Source: Rhodobacter aestuarii | GTDB lineage: Bacteria; Pseudomonadota; Alphaproteobacteria; Rhodobacterales; Rhodobacteraceae | Reading direction: 5' to 3' | DNA: 64,000 bases | Assembly (NCBI RefSeq): GCF_900156655.1 | Contig: NZ_FTOG01000013.1 | Span: forward strand, 1 to 64,000 | Translations under genes and position numbers: made by a program | Notes under the pieces: model-generated | The model's input: the letters and a program-made list of their open reading frames with translations, nothing else | Database searches by the model: none | What the model was told of the DNA's origin: nothing | Shown: positions 16,341 to 25,404 of the stretch, piece by piece | How positions within the stretch are numbered: position 1 is the stretch's first letter | How the letters are laid out: each line of letters starts with the position of its first letter

Positions 16341-18257
16341 ATGTCTTTGAGCCGTGGCCAGAAGTCCCTAATCTTGCTGGCGTTGGACCTTTGGTTGGTC
16401 ATGGTCTCTTACCTCGCTGCGATGCTGCTGTTGCATGATTCGCGGCTGATGCCGCTGGTCTTGCTGCAAGACAGCCTCGTGCAACTGCCCTTGCCGATGC
16501 TTGCCGGTGGCGTGCTGTCGATGTGCCTCGGTCTGAGCAAAATCCGCCTGCGTGAATACGAAGGGGGCGCGGTTGCCCGCACGGCGGCTTTGGCCGCGAT
16601 TTTGATGGGTGTGGCCATGGTGCAGGCGCAACTGGGGCAGTTTGCTCTGCCGCCGGGGCTGCCTGTTGTCTTTGCCTTGATTTGCTTCGTTTCCGTCTAT
16701 TTCAGCCGGATCGTGCTGACGGGCGTGCTGACGCAAATTTATCTGCGTTCGCCGAAGTTTACGCGTGTGGCGATTTATGGCGCTGGGCGCACCGGCATGG
16801 CCTTGGCGCAGGAACTTCGCAAAAGCGCCGATTTTGTGGTCTGCGCTTTCATTGACGATAACGCCGCGCTGGGCGGTATGACGCTCAACAGCCTTCCAGT
16901 CGTCTCGGGCGCGCAATTGCCCAAAGCGGTGGCAAGTCACAAAATCGACCGGGTGATTTTGGCGATGCCCTCGCTTTCGCCCGACAAACAGACCTTCATG
17001 ACCCAGCGGCTCGAAAAGCTTGGGGTGCAGGTGCAAAGCTTGCCCGCTTTTGCCCAGCTTCATGGGGGCGCGGAATTGAGCGATTTGCTGAAGCCTGTGG
17101 GCAATGCCTCGCTCCTGAGCCGCGATCCGTTGACCGAAGAGCTTCCCGAGGGTTTTGCCGCCTATTTCGGGCGTAACGTGCTGATTTCCGGCGCTGGTGG
17201 TTCGATTGGGCTTGAGCTGTGCCGCCAAGTGATTGCCTGCCGCCCGGCGATGTTGGTGCTGTTCGAACTGTCTGAACTGGCTCTTTACAAGGCCGAGGCT
17301 GAAATGCGCGTTTTGGCGGAGCCTCTTGGGGTCGAGGTGGTGCCCGTGCTCGGGTCCATCACTGATGCGGTCCATGTAAAACAAGTGCTTGAGACGCAGG
17401 CGATTGATGTTGTTTTGCACGCTGCCGCATATAAACATGTGCCGCTGGTGGAGATGAATGCCCGCGTTGGTCTTTCCAATAACACGCTGGGTACGGCGGT
17501 TTTGGCCCGCGCCGCGCGTGACGCGGGGGTGATGCGATTTGTTCTGGTGTCTTCCGACAAAGCGGTGCGGCCCGGCAATTTGATGGGGGCCTCCAAGCGC
17601 TTTGCGGAATTGGTGGTGCAAGATCTTGCTGCGCGCCCCAGCAAAACCGTTTTTTCGATTGTGCGCTTTGGCAATGTGCTTGGCTCTTCCGGCTCTGTTG
17701 TGCCGCTGTTTCGGGAGCAAATCGCCCGTGGTGGCCCGGTGACGCTCACGGATGAACGCGTGACCCGCTATTTCATGACCATTCAGGAAGCATCGAAACT
17801 GGTGCTTCTGGCTGGCTCGCTCGCCGAGGGTGGCGAGGTGTTCATGCTCGATATGGGTAAGCCGGTGCGAATCGGGGATCTGGCGCGCAAGATGATCAAG
17901 GCATCGGGGTATACGGTGCGTGACGCGGCCAACCCGGATGGGGATATTGAAATTGTCACCACCGGTTTGCGCCCGGGAGAAAAGCTGCATGAAGAGCTGA
18001 TGCTTTGCAAAGGGGCGCGCGCGACCGCGCATCCCAAGATCATCTGGGTGCGTGAGCATCATCTGTCGGAACTTGAAACCGCCGCCGCGCTGCGTGATTT
18101 GCGCAGTGCTATCGACCGTGGTTCCGAGGTGGATGTGATTGCGACTGTCGCGTGGGCGGTGCCGGAATATGCACCGCAAAGCCTGCCCGAAGAGGCACTG
18201 CAATGTCAGGTGGTCGAAGCGCGGCGCGCGCTGGCGCGCAATATCCCGGCCGAGTGA
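16341..18257 (+). CDS. membrane nucleotide-sugar 4,6-dehydratase (WbpM/PglF/CapD family)
   Basis: A 638-residue protein with four N-terminal membrane helices (about residues 10-120), a CoA-binding-like Rossmann domain, and a C-terminal extended SDR domain beginning LISGAGGSIGLELCRQV. In the active site the usual Tyr of YxxxK is replaced by Met (LMGASKR) next to VSSDKA; this is the pattern of WbpM-type UDP-GlcNAc C6-dehydratases. It probably makes the 4-keto-6-deoxy precursor for the glycan started by the sugar transferase upstream. An alternative TTG start at 16323 has a GAGGAG 10 bases before it. The stop abuts the truA stop with no base between them. Confidence 0.9.
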   Translation: MSLSRGQKSLILLALDLWLVMVSYLAAMLLLHDSRLMPLVLLQDSLVQLPLPMLAGGVLSMCLGLSKIRLREYEGGAVARTAALAAILMGVAMVQAQLGQFALPPGLPVVFALICFVSVYFSRIVLTGVLTQIYLRSPKFTRVAIYGAGRTGMALAQELRKSADFVVCAFIDDNAALGGMTLNSLPVVSGAQLPKAVASHKIDRVILAMPSLSPDKQTFMTQRLEKLGVQVQSLPAFAQLHGGAELSDLLKPVGNASLLSRDPLTEELPEGFAAYFGRNVLISGAGGSIGLELCRQVIACRPAMLVLFELSELALYKAEAEMRVLAEPLGVEVVPVLGSITDAVHVKQVLETQAIDVVLHAAAYKHVPLVEMNARVGLSNNTLGTAVLARAARDAGVMRFVLVSSDKAVRPGNLMGASKRFAELVVQDLAARPSKTVFSIVRFGNVLGSSGSVVPLFREQIARGGPVTLTDERVTRYFMTIQEASKLVLLAGSLAEGGEVFMLDMGKPVRIGDLARKMIKASGYTVRDAANPDGDIEIVTTGLRPGEKLHEELMLCKGARATAHPKIIWVREHHLSELETAAALRDLRSAIDRGSEVDVIATVAWAVPEYAPQSLPEEALQCQVVEARRALARNIPAE

Positions 18258-19025
18258 TCAGCAAAACGGATCTTGCGGATAGCCCACGCCCGTGAGGTAA
18301 AGCCCATGCGGCGGGGATACCGGGCCACAAGCGCTGCGATCCTTTGCCGCAAGCGCTTTGGCAACATCTTCTGGCGCCCAACTGCCTGCGCCCACCCGCT
18401 CAAGCGTGCCGACGATAGACCGCACCTGATTGTGCAAAAAGCTGCGCGCGCGCAAGGTGAAGCGAAACTCGGTCCCATGCGGGATTTCCACCTCTTCCAG
18501 CGTGATCTCATCCAGCGTTTTGACAGGCGATTTCGCTTGGCACATCGTGGCGCGGAAGGTGGTGAAATCATGATGGCCAATCAGATACGCGGCAGCCTCG
18601 CGCATTGCATCGGCATTAAGCACATTTTGCACCTGCCAAACCGTGCCACGTTCCAGCACCATCGGCGCCCGGCGCGACACAAGGCGGAACAGATAACGCC
18701 TTTCGTTTGCAGAAAAACGGGCGTGGAAATCCTCATCGACGCGTGCACAGGCAACAATCGCGACCGGGTTCGGCTTGAGGTGATAATTCAGCGCCTCACA
18801 AAGCCGAAACGGGTCCCAATTCTTGGTCAGATCGGCATGGGCCACTTGGCCCGTGGCATGGACCCCGGCATCGGTGCGGCCCGCAGCCGCAATGGTATGC
18901 GCGCCGGGTTCAAGCCGCGCTAGGGCCGCCTCAATCGCCCCTTGCACAGAGGGTTGATCTGCCTGCCTTTGCCAACCGGCAAAGGGGCCACCATCATATT
19001 CAATCTTAAGCGCATATCTGGGCAT
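18258..19025 (-). CDS. truA: tRNA pseudouridine(38-40) synthase TruA
   Basis: A 255-residue enzyme that converts U38, U39 or U40 in the anticodon arm of many tRNAs to pseudouridine. The start [21 protein letters not shown] is canonical, and the catalytic Asp sits in [14 protein letters not shown]. The frame is open for 37 further codons upstream, but these do not match the family. It is convergent with the dehydratase gene, with the two stop codons forming TGATCA. Confidence 0.96.
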   Translation of the reverse strand: MPRYALKIEYDGGPFAGWQRQADQPSVQGAIEAALARLEPGAHTIAAAGRTDAGVHATGQVAHADLTKNWDPFRLCEALNYHLKPNPVAIVACARVDEDFHARFSANERRYLFRLVSRRAPMVLERGTVWQVQNVLNADAMREAAAYLIGHHDFTTFRATMCQAKSPVKTLDEITLEEVEIPHGTEFRFTLRARSFLHNQVRSIVGTLERVGAGSWAPEDVAKALAAKDRSACGPVSPPHGLYLTGVGYPQDPFC

Positions 19026-19154
19026 AAAGGCGCGATAGCGCGCACGGCCCCGCAACGCAATGGTGAAGCCCCTGTTTGCCGCCTGCGCCGCTTTCGCACC
19101 TGTGAAATGTGTCGCACCGCTCCTATCTTGTGACAAAACAGGAAAGGCAGCGCA

Positions 19155-20558
19155 GTGGGTATCACAGAGATTGCCGATGACATCGGCCGCAGTATCGAAG
19201 GGCTTGGCTCTTCGGTTTCCGAAGCCCTGTTCGAGCCGGTGATCCGGCTGGGCGTGACCGGCCTTTCACGGGCGGGCAAAACCGTTTTCATTACGTCGCT
19301 GGTGGCAAACTTGCTCGATCGGGGGCGGATGCCCGCGATGACCGGGGCAGACCGTATTCGCGCCGCCTACCTGAAGCCGCAGCCCGACGACACCGTGCCG
19401 CGCTTTGATTACGAGGATCATCTGGCTGATCTGACGGGCCCGACCCCGCATTGGCCCGAGGGTACGCGCGCGGTTTCTGAACTGCGGCTGAGTTTCCGCG
19501 TCGCCTCTGGCGGGTTGCTGGGGGGCTTGCGGGGCCTGCGCACCGTGCATCTGGATATTGTCGATTATCCGGGTGAATGGCTTTTGGACCTTGGGCTGAT
19601 TGAGCAAAGTTTCGACGAATGGTCCACTGGGGTGCTGGATCGTTTGCCGGGCCGCCCGGGGGCCGACGAATTTCTCGCTGCGCTGGATGAGGCTGATCTC
19701 TACGCCCCCTTCACCGAACCCAGTGCCCGTGTGATTGCCGAGGCGTTCACCGCGCATCTGCATGCGTCGCGCGAGGCGGGCTTTTCGGATTGTTCGCCGG
19801 GGCGGTTCTTGCTGCCCGGTGAAATGGCGGGTTCACCTGTGCTGACCTTCGCGCCCGTGCCGCCCGGTAAATATCCGCGCGATTCGATTGGCCGCGAATT
19901 TGCCCGTCGCTTTGATGCCTATAAGCGCGAGGTGATCAAACCCTTCTTCCAAGACCATTTCGCCCGGATCGACCGGCAGGTGGTGCTGGTTGATGTGCTC
20001 GGCGCAATCCATGCCGGGCCTGCGGCTTTGGAAGATTTGCGCCAGTCGATGGCCAACATCCTTGGCGCTTTCCGCCCCGGTGTGCCGGGCTTCTTGCTTA
20101 CGCTGATGGGGGTGAAACGGGTTGAAAAAATCCTCTTTGCTGCGACCAAGGCTGACCATTTGCACCACGCCCAACATGCCAAACTGACGGCGATCACCGA
20201 GGCTTTGCTGCGTGAAGCGAAAGACCGGGCCGATTTCGCAGGCGCGCAAACCACGGCCATGTCTTTGGCGAGTCTGCGGACCACTTCCGAAGATATGATC
20301 CCGCATGAGGGGGAGGAACTGCCCGCCGTGCGGGGCCGCTTGGCCGATGGCCGCTCGGTTGCGCTTTATCCGGGCGATCTGCCCTCCGACCCGGCACAGC
20401 TTTTGGCCCCCGCGCGCGAAGGTGCTGAAAGCTGGCTCGATGCCGATTTTGGGCTGATGAACTTTGCCCCCGCGCCGGTGGTGCTGCGCCCCGGTGAAGG
20501 GCCGCCGCATATCCGGCTGGATCGTGCTGCCGACTTCTTGCTTGGGGATAAGCTATGA
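19155..20558 (+). CDS. YcjX-like P-loop ATPase/GTPase
   Basis: A 467-residue protein of the YcjX family, with Walker [20 protein letters not shown] near residue 36 and the DYPGEW Walker B region. YcjX of E. coli is stress-induced (phage-shock linked) and binds nucleotide; its role is not settled. The GTG at 19155 lies a normal distance after GGAAAGG. It overlaps the next gene by four bases (ATGA), and the YcjX-YcjF order is conserved across proteobacteria. Confidence 0.9.
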   Translation: MGITEIADDIGRSIEGLGSSVSEALFEPVIRLGVTGLSRAGKTVFITSLVANLLDRGRMPAMTGADRIRAAYLKPQPDDTVPRFDYEDHLADLTGPTPHWPEGTRAVSELRLSFRVASGGLLGGLRGLRTVHLDIVDYPGEWLLDLGLIEQSFDEWSTGVLDRLPGRPGADEFLAALDEADLYAPFTEPSARVIAEAFTAHLHASREAGFSDCSPGRFLLPGEMAGSPVLTFAPVPPGKYPRDSIGREFARRFDAYKREVIKPFFQDHFARIDRQVVLVDVLGAIHAGPAALEDLRQSMANILGAFRPGVPGFLLTLMGVKRVEKILFAATKADHLHHAQHAKLTAITEALLREAKDRADFAGAQTTAMSLASLRTTSEDMIPHEGEELPAVRGRLADGRSVALYPGDLPSDPAQLLAPAREGAESWLDADFGLMNFAPAPVVLRPGEGPPHIRLDRAADFLLGDKL

Positions 20559-21556
20559 AGCGCCCCATTATGATTGAACTCGACGCCCCGCCCGCCTCGC
20601 CCGCCGAGGCGCCACCGGTGGTGGATGTGCCTGCCGCGCAAGAGATGCCGCAGGGCCGCGCGATGCAAATTGCGGCGCGCTTGGCGGCGCGGCCTCGGTC
20701 AAAAATCACCCGCTTTTTCTGGCAGGCGACCACCGCGCTTTTGGGCTTTTTGATCACCATTGCCGCTTGGCAATTTGTCGATGGCCTGTTTGCCGCCAAC
20801 CCGATTTTGGGTTGGGTGGCAACGGTGCTGTTGGGGGTCTTTCTGTTTGCAGCCTTTTTGGTCACGATGCGCGAGGTCGCGGCCTTTGCGCGTCTGGGAC
20901 GGCTCGACAAGATCCAGCATGAGGTGGCCGAGGCGGTGCAAAATGACCGCTTGGAGGGCGCGCGTAGCGTCGTGAAACGGCTGCAAAAGCTCTATGCCGG
21001 GCGCGAAGACCTGCAATGGGCGCTGTCCAAGCTCAAGGAGCGCGGGCCGGAACAGCTTGATACGAGCACGTTGATTTTGATGGCGGAAACCGAGTTGATG
21101 GGCCCGCTGGATGCCGCCGCCCGGCTGGAGGTGGAGGCCGCTGCGCGCACCGTGGGCACGATCACCGCGATTGTGCCGCTCGCGCTTGCCGATGTGGCCA
21201 CCGCGCTGATTGCGAACATTCGCATGATCCGCCGTGTGGCGGAAATTTATGGTGGCCGCGCGGGCGCGCTCGGCGCCATTCGACTGGCGCGCACGGTGAT
21301 GACGCATCTGGTTGCCACGGGCGCTGTGGCGGCAGGCGATGACCTGATTGATACGGTCGCCGGTGGGCATGTCGCCGCCAAACTCTCCCGCCGCTTTGGC
21401 GAGGGGGTGGTCAATGGTGCGCTCACGGCCCGCGTGGGCATTGCGGCAATGGAGGTCTGCCGCCCGATGCCCTTTGCCGCGCTGCCCCGGCCCAAGGTGC
21501 GCAGCCTGACGGGCCGCGCGCTTTCGGGCGTGTTTTCCAAGTCGAAAGACGATTGA
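20555..21556 (+). CDS. YcjF-like inner-membrane protein (DUF697)
   Basis: A 333-residue protein with two hydrophobic helices near residues 55-105 and a C-terminal DUF697 region with glycine-rich helices (TITAIVPLALADVATALIAN and following). The N-terminal 45 residues are Pro/Ala rich and probably disordered. It is translationally coupled to the YcjX gene and probably acts with it at the inner membrane. It is convergent with the hemoglobin gene, only one base separating the stop codons. Confidence 0.87.
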   Translation: MKRPIMIELDAPPASPAEAPPVVDVPAAQEMPQGRAMQIAARLAARPRSKITRFFWQATTALLGFLITIAAWQFVDGLFAANPILGWVATVLLGVFLFAAFLVTMREVAAFARLGRLDKIQHEVAEAVQNDRLEGARSVVKRLQKLYAGREDLQWALSKLKERGPEQLDTSTLILMAETELMGPLDAAARLEVEAAARTVGTITAIVPLALADVATALIANIRMIRRVAEIYGGRAGALGAIRLARTVMTHLVATGAVAAGDDLIDTVAGGHVAAKLSRRFGEGVVNGALTARVGIAAMEVCRPMPFAALPRPKVRSLTGRALSGVFSKSKDD

Positions 21557-21557
21557 T

Positions 21558-21968
21558 TTAGCGCAGCTTTGGCACGGCGTTGGGCGCTTGTCCGACGTCT
21601 TCCACCCCCATCCGCAGGCCCTTGCCGATCCGATGCGCGAGGGCAGACCACGCCGTTGCCGCCTCGGGGGTGAGGGTTTCTTGCAGCACCGCATCAAAGG
21701 TGGCGAGCCAAAGCGGGAAATGTCCCCCTTCCACATCGCCCGCGCGGCGATGCGCGATCATCGGGCTGCCCTCATAGCCTTTGGCATGCAGGATCGAGCC
21801 TTTCCAAAACCGCGCGATCTTGGCTTCATGATGCGGCCAGTCTTCCACATGGGCGGCAAAAATTGGGGCAAGTTCTGGGTGCGCACGCACGCGTTTGTAA
21901 AAGAGCGCGACAACACGCTCAATCTCGTCTTCGGTCACGGCAAAGCGGGGGGGCGGCAGGGTGTTCAT
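21558..21968 (-). CDS. group III truncated hemoglobin
   Basis: A 136-residue 2-on-2 globin of group III. His83 in GGHFPLWLATF is the probable proximal heme ligand, and KIARFWKGSIL followed by YEGSPMIAHRR matches the conserved E-helix region of this group. Group III globins are thought to handle oxygen, NO or peroxide chemistry; one, Ctb of Campylobacter, is linked to NO tolerance. The ATG lacks a clear Shine-Dalgarno. It lies 36 bases downstream of ruvB on the same strand, so it may be the last gene of the ruvCAB transcript. Confidence 0.88.
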   Translation of the reverse strand: MNTLPPPRFAVTEDEIERVVALFYKRVRAHPELAPIFAAHVEDWPHHEAKIARFWKGSILHAKGYEGSPMIAHRRAGDVEGGHFPLWLATFDAVLQETLTPEAATAWSALAHRIGKGLRMGVEDVGQAPNAVPKLR

Positions 21969-22004
21969 GCGTTAAATGATACGCCGAAGCAGCGGGCCGT
22001 CCAG

Positions 22005-23054
22005 TCACTCCCCCTCAAAGAGATCATTCTGGACCGAAGCTTGCACGGATGCGGGCGCTTGTGGGGCGGCAAGCCCTAAATGACGCCATGCGCGTTGGCC
22101 GAGCATCCGCCCGCGCGGGGTTCGCTGCACCAGCCCCTGTTGCAAAAGATAAGGCTCAATCACCTCTTCAATCGCGTCGCGGCTTTCAGACAGCGCAGCA
22201 GACAGCGTTTCCACCCCGACCGGGCCCCCACCGTAATGGTCTGCCATCAGTCGCATATAGCGCCGGTCGGCCCCATCAAGGCCAAGGTGGTCGACCCCAA
22301 GCCGGGTAAGTGCGCCATCGGCCAAGTCGCGCGTGAGGCGCCCATCGCCCTCCACCAGCGCAAAATCCACCACACGGCGCAACAGCCGCCCGGCAATGCG
22401 CGGGGTGCCGCGCGCGCGTTTGGCAATTTCGCGCGTGCCATCGGCATCGGCGGGAATGCCGAGCATCCGCGCGCCACGGCTCACGATCAGATCAAGCTCG
22501 TCTTCGGTGTAAAACTGCAGCCGGGTCGGAATGCCAAACCGGTCCCGCAAGGGCGTGGTCAGCAGGCCAAGGCGCGTGGTCGCGCCAACGAGCGTGAAGG
22601 GCTGCAACTCAATGCGCACCGTGCGCGCGGCGGGGCCTTCGCCGATCACCAGATCCAGCTCGAAATCCTCCATCGCGGGGTAGAGCACTTCTTCCACCGC
22701 CGGGTTCATCCGGTGAATTTCGTCAATGAACAGCACATCGCGCGATTCAAGGTTGGTCAGGATCGCCGCCAGATCGCCCGCTTTGGCGAGCACCGGGCCC
22801 GAGGTCATTTTGAAGTTCACGCCCAATTCTCGCGCCATGATCTGCGCGAGCGTGGTTTTGCCCAAGCCGGGCGGGCCGTGAAACAGTGTGTGATCCATCG
22901 CTTGGCCGCGCATCTTTGCGCTTTCAATGAACACGCGCAGGTTCGCCCGTGCCTCGGCTTGGCCAATGAACTCCTCCAGCACCTGTGGGCGCAGGGCGCG
23001 GTCGGCGTCCTCGGGCAGACGGTCGGGGCGGAGGGTCGGATCTGGGTCTGTCAT
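22005..23054 (-). CDS. ruvB: Holliday junction branch-migration ATPase RuvB
   Basis: A 349-residue AAA+ motor that, with RuvA, drives branch migration. Walker [16 protein letters not shown], Walker [12 protein letters not shown], sensor 1 LVGATTRLG, the arginine finger in LRDRFG, and the C-terminal winged helix ending with RTPRGRML are all present. Its length is normal. It follows ruvA after 81 bases. Confidence 0.98.
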   Translation of the reverse strand: MTDPDPTLRPDRLPEDADRALRPQVLEEFIGQAEARANLRVFIESAKMRGQAMDHTLFHGPPGLGKTTLAQIMARELGVNFKMTSGPVLAKAGDLAAILTNLESRDVLFIDEIHRMNPAVEEVLYPAMEDFELDLVIGEGPAARTVRIELQPFTLVGATTRLGLLTTPLRDRFGIPTRLQFYTEDELDLIVSRGARMLGIPADADGTREIAKRARGTPRIAGRLLRRVVDFALVEGDGRLTRDLADGALTRLGVDHLGLDGADRRYMRLMADHYGGGPVGVETLSAALSESRDAIEEVIEPYLLQQGLVQRTPRGRMLGQRAWRHLGLAAPQAPASVQASVQNDLFEGE

Positions 23055-23135
23055 GCTTTACTGTCGCGCGAGGAGGCGGAGGAGGCAAGCGGGGTGCTGC
23101 CCCGCGCGCCTTGGTATGGGGCCAAGAGGAAAAGG

Positions 23136-23807
23136 CTAGTCTTTGGGCGCAAGGAGGCGCAGCGCGGTGCGGATCAGCTTCGCGGTATCGGTCGCTTCGG
23201 GCTGTTCCGAGGCTTTCGCCACAGCCGCCGCGGCATCTGAAGGCGAATAGCCAAGGTTGGTCAGCGCCGAAAGCGCCTCTGCCGTGAAGTTGGTTTTGGG
23301 TGTCGCCGCAGGCGCCGGGGCGCGTTTGGGCGTTTTCGGTTTTGCTTCAATCACCTCGTCTGAGGGCGCGGTGTCCACCGTCAGCGCGCCGCCCATCGCC
23401 ATCACGGTGGGGGCCTTGTCTTTAAGCTCCATCACCACCCGTTGGGCGAGTTTGGGGCCTACCCCCGGCGCGGCCTTGATCGCGTTCCAATCGCCCAAAG
23501 CCAGCGCGCGCGATACGCCATCGGGGCCAAGCGTGCCCAAAATGGCGAGCGCCGCTTTTGCGCCGATCCCTTGCACCGAGATAAGCAGCTTGTGCCATTC
23601 CTTCTCGATCAGCGTCGGGAAACCAAACAGCTGCAACAGGTCTTCGCGCACCACAAGCTCGGTATAAAGCGCGCATGCCTCGCCCACCGGGGGCAGGGTG
23701 GAGGCGGTGCGCGAGGACACATGCACGATGTACCCCACCCCGCGCACGTCAATCAGCACTTCATCCATCCCGCGATGCAAGATGATGCCCGCAATCCGCC
23801 CGATCAA
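23136..23807 (-). CDS. ruvA: Holliday junction branch-migration protein RuvA
   Basis: A 223-residue tetramer-forming DNA-binding subunit. It begins [20 protein letters not shown], read from a TTG at 23807, which overlaps the ruvC stop (TTGA) and is preceded by GGAGGG; the 36 codons upstream in the same frame belong to ruvC sequence in another frame. Domain I OB-fold, two HhH motifs around [14 protein letters not shown] and [16 protein letters not shown], and a C-terminal three-helix domain III for RuvB are seen. A Pro/Ala-rich linker (about 135-175) is longer than in E. coli. Confidence 0.96.
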   Translation of the reverse strand: MIGRIAGIILHRGMDEVLIDVRGVGYIVHVSSRTASTLPPVGEACALYTELVVREDLLQLFGFPTLIEKEWHKLLISVQGIGAKAALAILGTLGPDGVSRALALGDWNAIKAAPGVGPKLAQRVVMELKDKAPTVMAMGGALTVDTAPSDEVIEAKPKTPKRAPAPAATPKTNFTAEALSALTNLGYSPSDAAAAVAKASEQPEATDTAKLIRTALRLLAPKD

Positions 23808-24355
23808 GACCGTGCCCTCCGCACCCGGGCTTGGCCTGCGGTAATTTCCAGCGCGCCGCGGCCCAAAAGCGCGGCATGGGTGCGCTGCGCCGATTGCAGG
23901 TGATGCGCGTGGCAAATGGCAATCGCCAAAGCATCCGCCGCATCGGGGCTATCAAACACCACGCCGGGCAGTTGATGACGCACCATATGCTGCACCTGCC
24001 CCTTTTCGGCATGGCCTACGCCGACCACGGTTTTTTTGACCGCATTGGGTGCGTATTCGCCCACGGTAAGCCCTGCCTGCGCGGGCACCAAAAGCGCAAT
24101 CCCCCGCGCTTGGCCCAGTTTCAACGTCGCCACGGCATCTTTGTTGACGAAGGTTTGCTCCACCGCAGCGGCCTCTGGGGTGTGGGTCGCAATCACGTTG
24201 GACAGCCCATCATAAAGCGCCACCAAGCGTTTTGCGAGATCATCGCCTGCAGAGTGAATCGTGCCATTGGCGATGTGGCGCAGCCGGGGGCCCTCCATCT
24301 CAATCACGCCCCAGCCGAGGTTGCGTAACCCCGGATCAATTCCCATCACCCGCAT
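23804..24355 (-). CDS. ruvC: Holliday junction endonuclease RuvC
   Basis: A 183-residue resolvase that nicks Holliday junctions symmetrically. The acidic residues are in place: Asp7 in [13 protein letters not shown], Glu in [10 protein letters not shown], and the Asp pair in [15 protein letters not shown]. First gene of a ruvC-ruvA-ruvB unit; the stop overlaps the ruvA start by four bases. Confidence 0.98.
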   Translation of the reverse strand: MRVMGIDPGLRNLGWGVIEMEGPRLRHIANGTIHSAGDDLAKRLVALYDGLSNVIATHTPEAAAVEQTFVNKDAVATLKLGQARGIALLVPAQAGLTVGEYAPNAVKKTVVGVGHAEKGQVQHMVRHQLPGVVFDSPDAADALAIAICHAHHLQSAQRTHAALLGRGALEITAGQARVRRARS

Positions 24356-24692
24356 CTGCTCGCCCTTATGTGTGGCATTTTATCCACGGCTAGCACAAAA
24401 GAAGAACATCGCAAAGCGCAATTCCCCCCGCGACACCTTGCCGCCAGTGCCGATCCACCCGTGCAAATGATCCAAAAGCGACATTCCGCGCGCGGAACGG
24501 GAAGTCAAAATGACGAAGGGATCGCGCATTTTGTAGTGCCATGCAAATTGCGCATTAACCACATGAAAAGCCATGCAAAATCTGCATGTCGGCGCTGATA
24601 TGGAGGCTCTTGCCTTTCCAAAAACCCAAGTCTAGACGCGAAGAAACGGGCGCTTTGCCCAATGTTTTCGCAGTTTATGAAGGGAACGCGAC
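24356..24692. other. 337-base intergenic region with palindrome and repeats
   Basis: This gap between divergent ruvC and the DUF1127 gene holds no convincing ORF (an 11-codon ATG frame at about 24563 is the best). It contains the 14-bp perfect palindrome TTCCGCGCGCGGAA at 24484-24497 and the direct repeat GCCATGCAAA at 24538-24547 and 24570-24579, 32 bases apart. The second copy continues into the inverted repeat ATGCA-N5-TGCAT. These look like regulator sites for the DUF1127 gene or for an unrecognised small RNA. I cannot name a regulator. Confidence 0.5.
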
Positions 24693-24881
24693 ATGTCCGT
24701 TATCGACAGCTATCGCCTTTCCGCCCGGGCCGATCGGGCGGGTCTTTTTACCCGGGTTGTCGAAGCGGTGACGCTGTGGCGCGATGCGCGTGTCACCCGC
24801 CGCACCCTTGCGCGGTTCACGGATCGCGAACTGAGTGATATCGGGCTGACCCGGTTCGACCTTGATCGGATCGGGCGCTGA
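24693..24881 (+). CDS. DUF1127 small arginine-rich protein
   Basis: A 62-residue basic protein with the DUF1127 (YjiS-like) signature TLARFTDRELSDIGLTRFDLDRIGR at the C terminus. In Rhodobacter and Agrobacterium, members of this family (for example CcaF1) bind RNA and influence small-RNA processing and stress or phosphate responses; whether this one does is inference. It forms its own unit with a long upstream region and a perfect terminator 10 bases after the stop. Confidence 0.9.
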   Translation: MSVIDSYRLSARADRAGLFTRVVEAVTLWRDARVTRRTLARFTDRELSDIGLTRFDLDRIGR

Positions 24882-24890
24882 GCCAAAACA

Positions 24891-24916
24891 AAGGCCGCGC
24901 AAATGCGCGGCCTTTT
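24891..24916 (+). terminator. Rho-independent terminator of the DUF1127 gene
   Basis: Perfect 10-bp stem AAGGCCGCGC / GCGCGGCCTT with loop AAAT and a run of four T on the descending arm. It may work in both directions, as AAAA-rich sequence precedes it. Confidence 0.85.
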
Positions 24917-24947
24917 GCATGTTGCGGGTCCTGGGGGCGCGATGCGC

Positions 24948-25295
24948 TTAGTAAAGAGCTGCGCGCAATTGCCCGGCGATCCACTGCGTTGGTGCATCTG
25001 CTTGCAGGGCCCAAGCCCCCACCTGTTCCAATGCCGAACCATTCGCCAAAGCGCTGACGCGGCCGTTATACCGCTCAGGGCCGATCTCTGCCAAAAGCGC
25101 GCCTTTGAACAACAACGCGCCGATGAACAGCATCGCAATAGCGCGAAACGGTAAGGCTCTGCGCTGCTTGCGGCGATGGCTGTCATACCATTGCCGCCCC
25201 AAGGTGCCCTCCGCCTCGAAGGCGCCGCCTTCGGCATGAATAGTATCTATACGCGCCAGACGGCGCTCGAAGGTGTTTCTTCCAGCGTCACTCAT
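24948..25295 (-). CDS. hypothetical single-pass membrane protein
   Basis: I do not recognise this 115-residue protein. The N-terminal 45 residues are charged (RRLARIDTIHAEGG), followed by one hydrophobic segment (about 48-72, including AIAMLFIGALLFKGALLAEIG) and a C-terminal tail of about 45 residues, probably periplasmic. The ATG at 25295 has GGAG seven bases before it; upstream in-frame starts lie too close to that site. It stands alone between the DUF1127 terminator and prmA. Confidence 0.65.
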   Translation of the reverse strand: MSDAGRNTFERRLARIDTIHAEGGAFEAEGTLGRQWYDSHRRKQRRALPFRAIAMLFIGALLFKGALLAEIGPERYNGRVSALANGSALEQVGAWALQADAPTQWIAGQLRAALY

Positions 25296-25404
25296 GACCA
25301 TGCTCCACAATCCACAAGGTGCGCGTTAGCCGAACAATATGACTAACAACCTCTTAATGATTATGGGCCGTGTTTAGGCTTTTGGCGAGCGATCCTGTTG
25401 GCGA

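Noticed and set aside
24586-24771. 61-codon forward ORF overlapping the DUF1127 gene
   Set aside because: Different frame from the clear DUF1127 product, with no family match.
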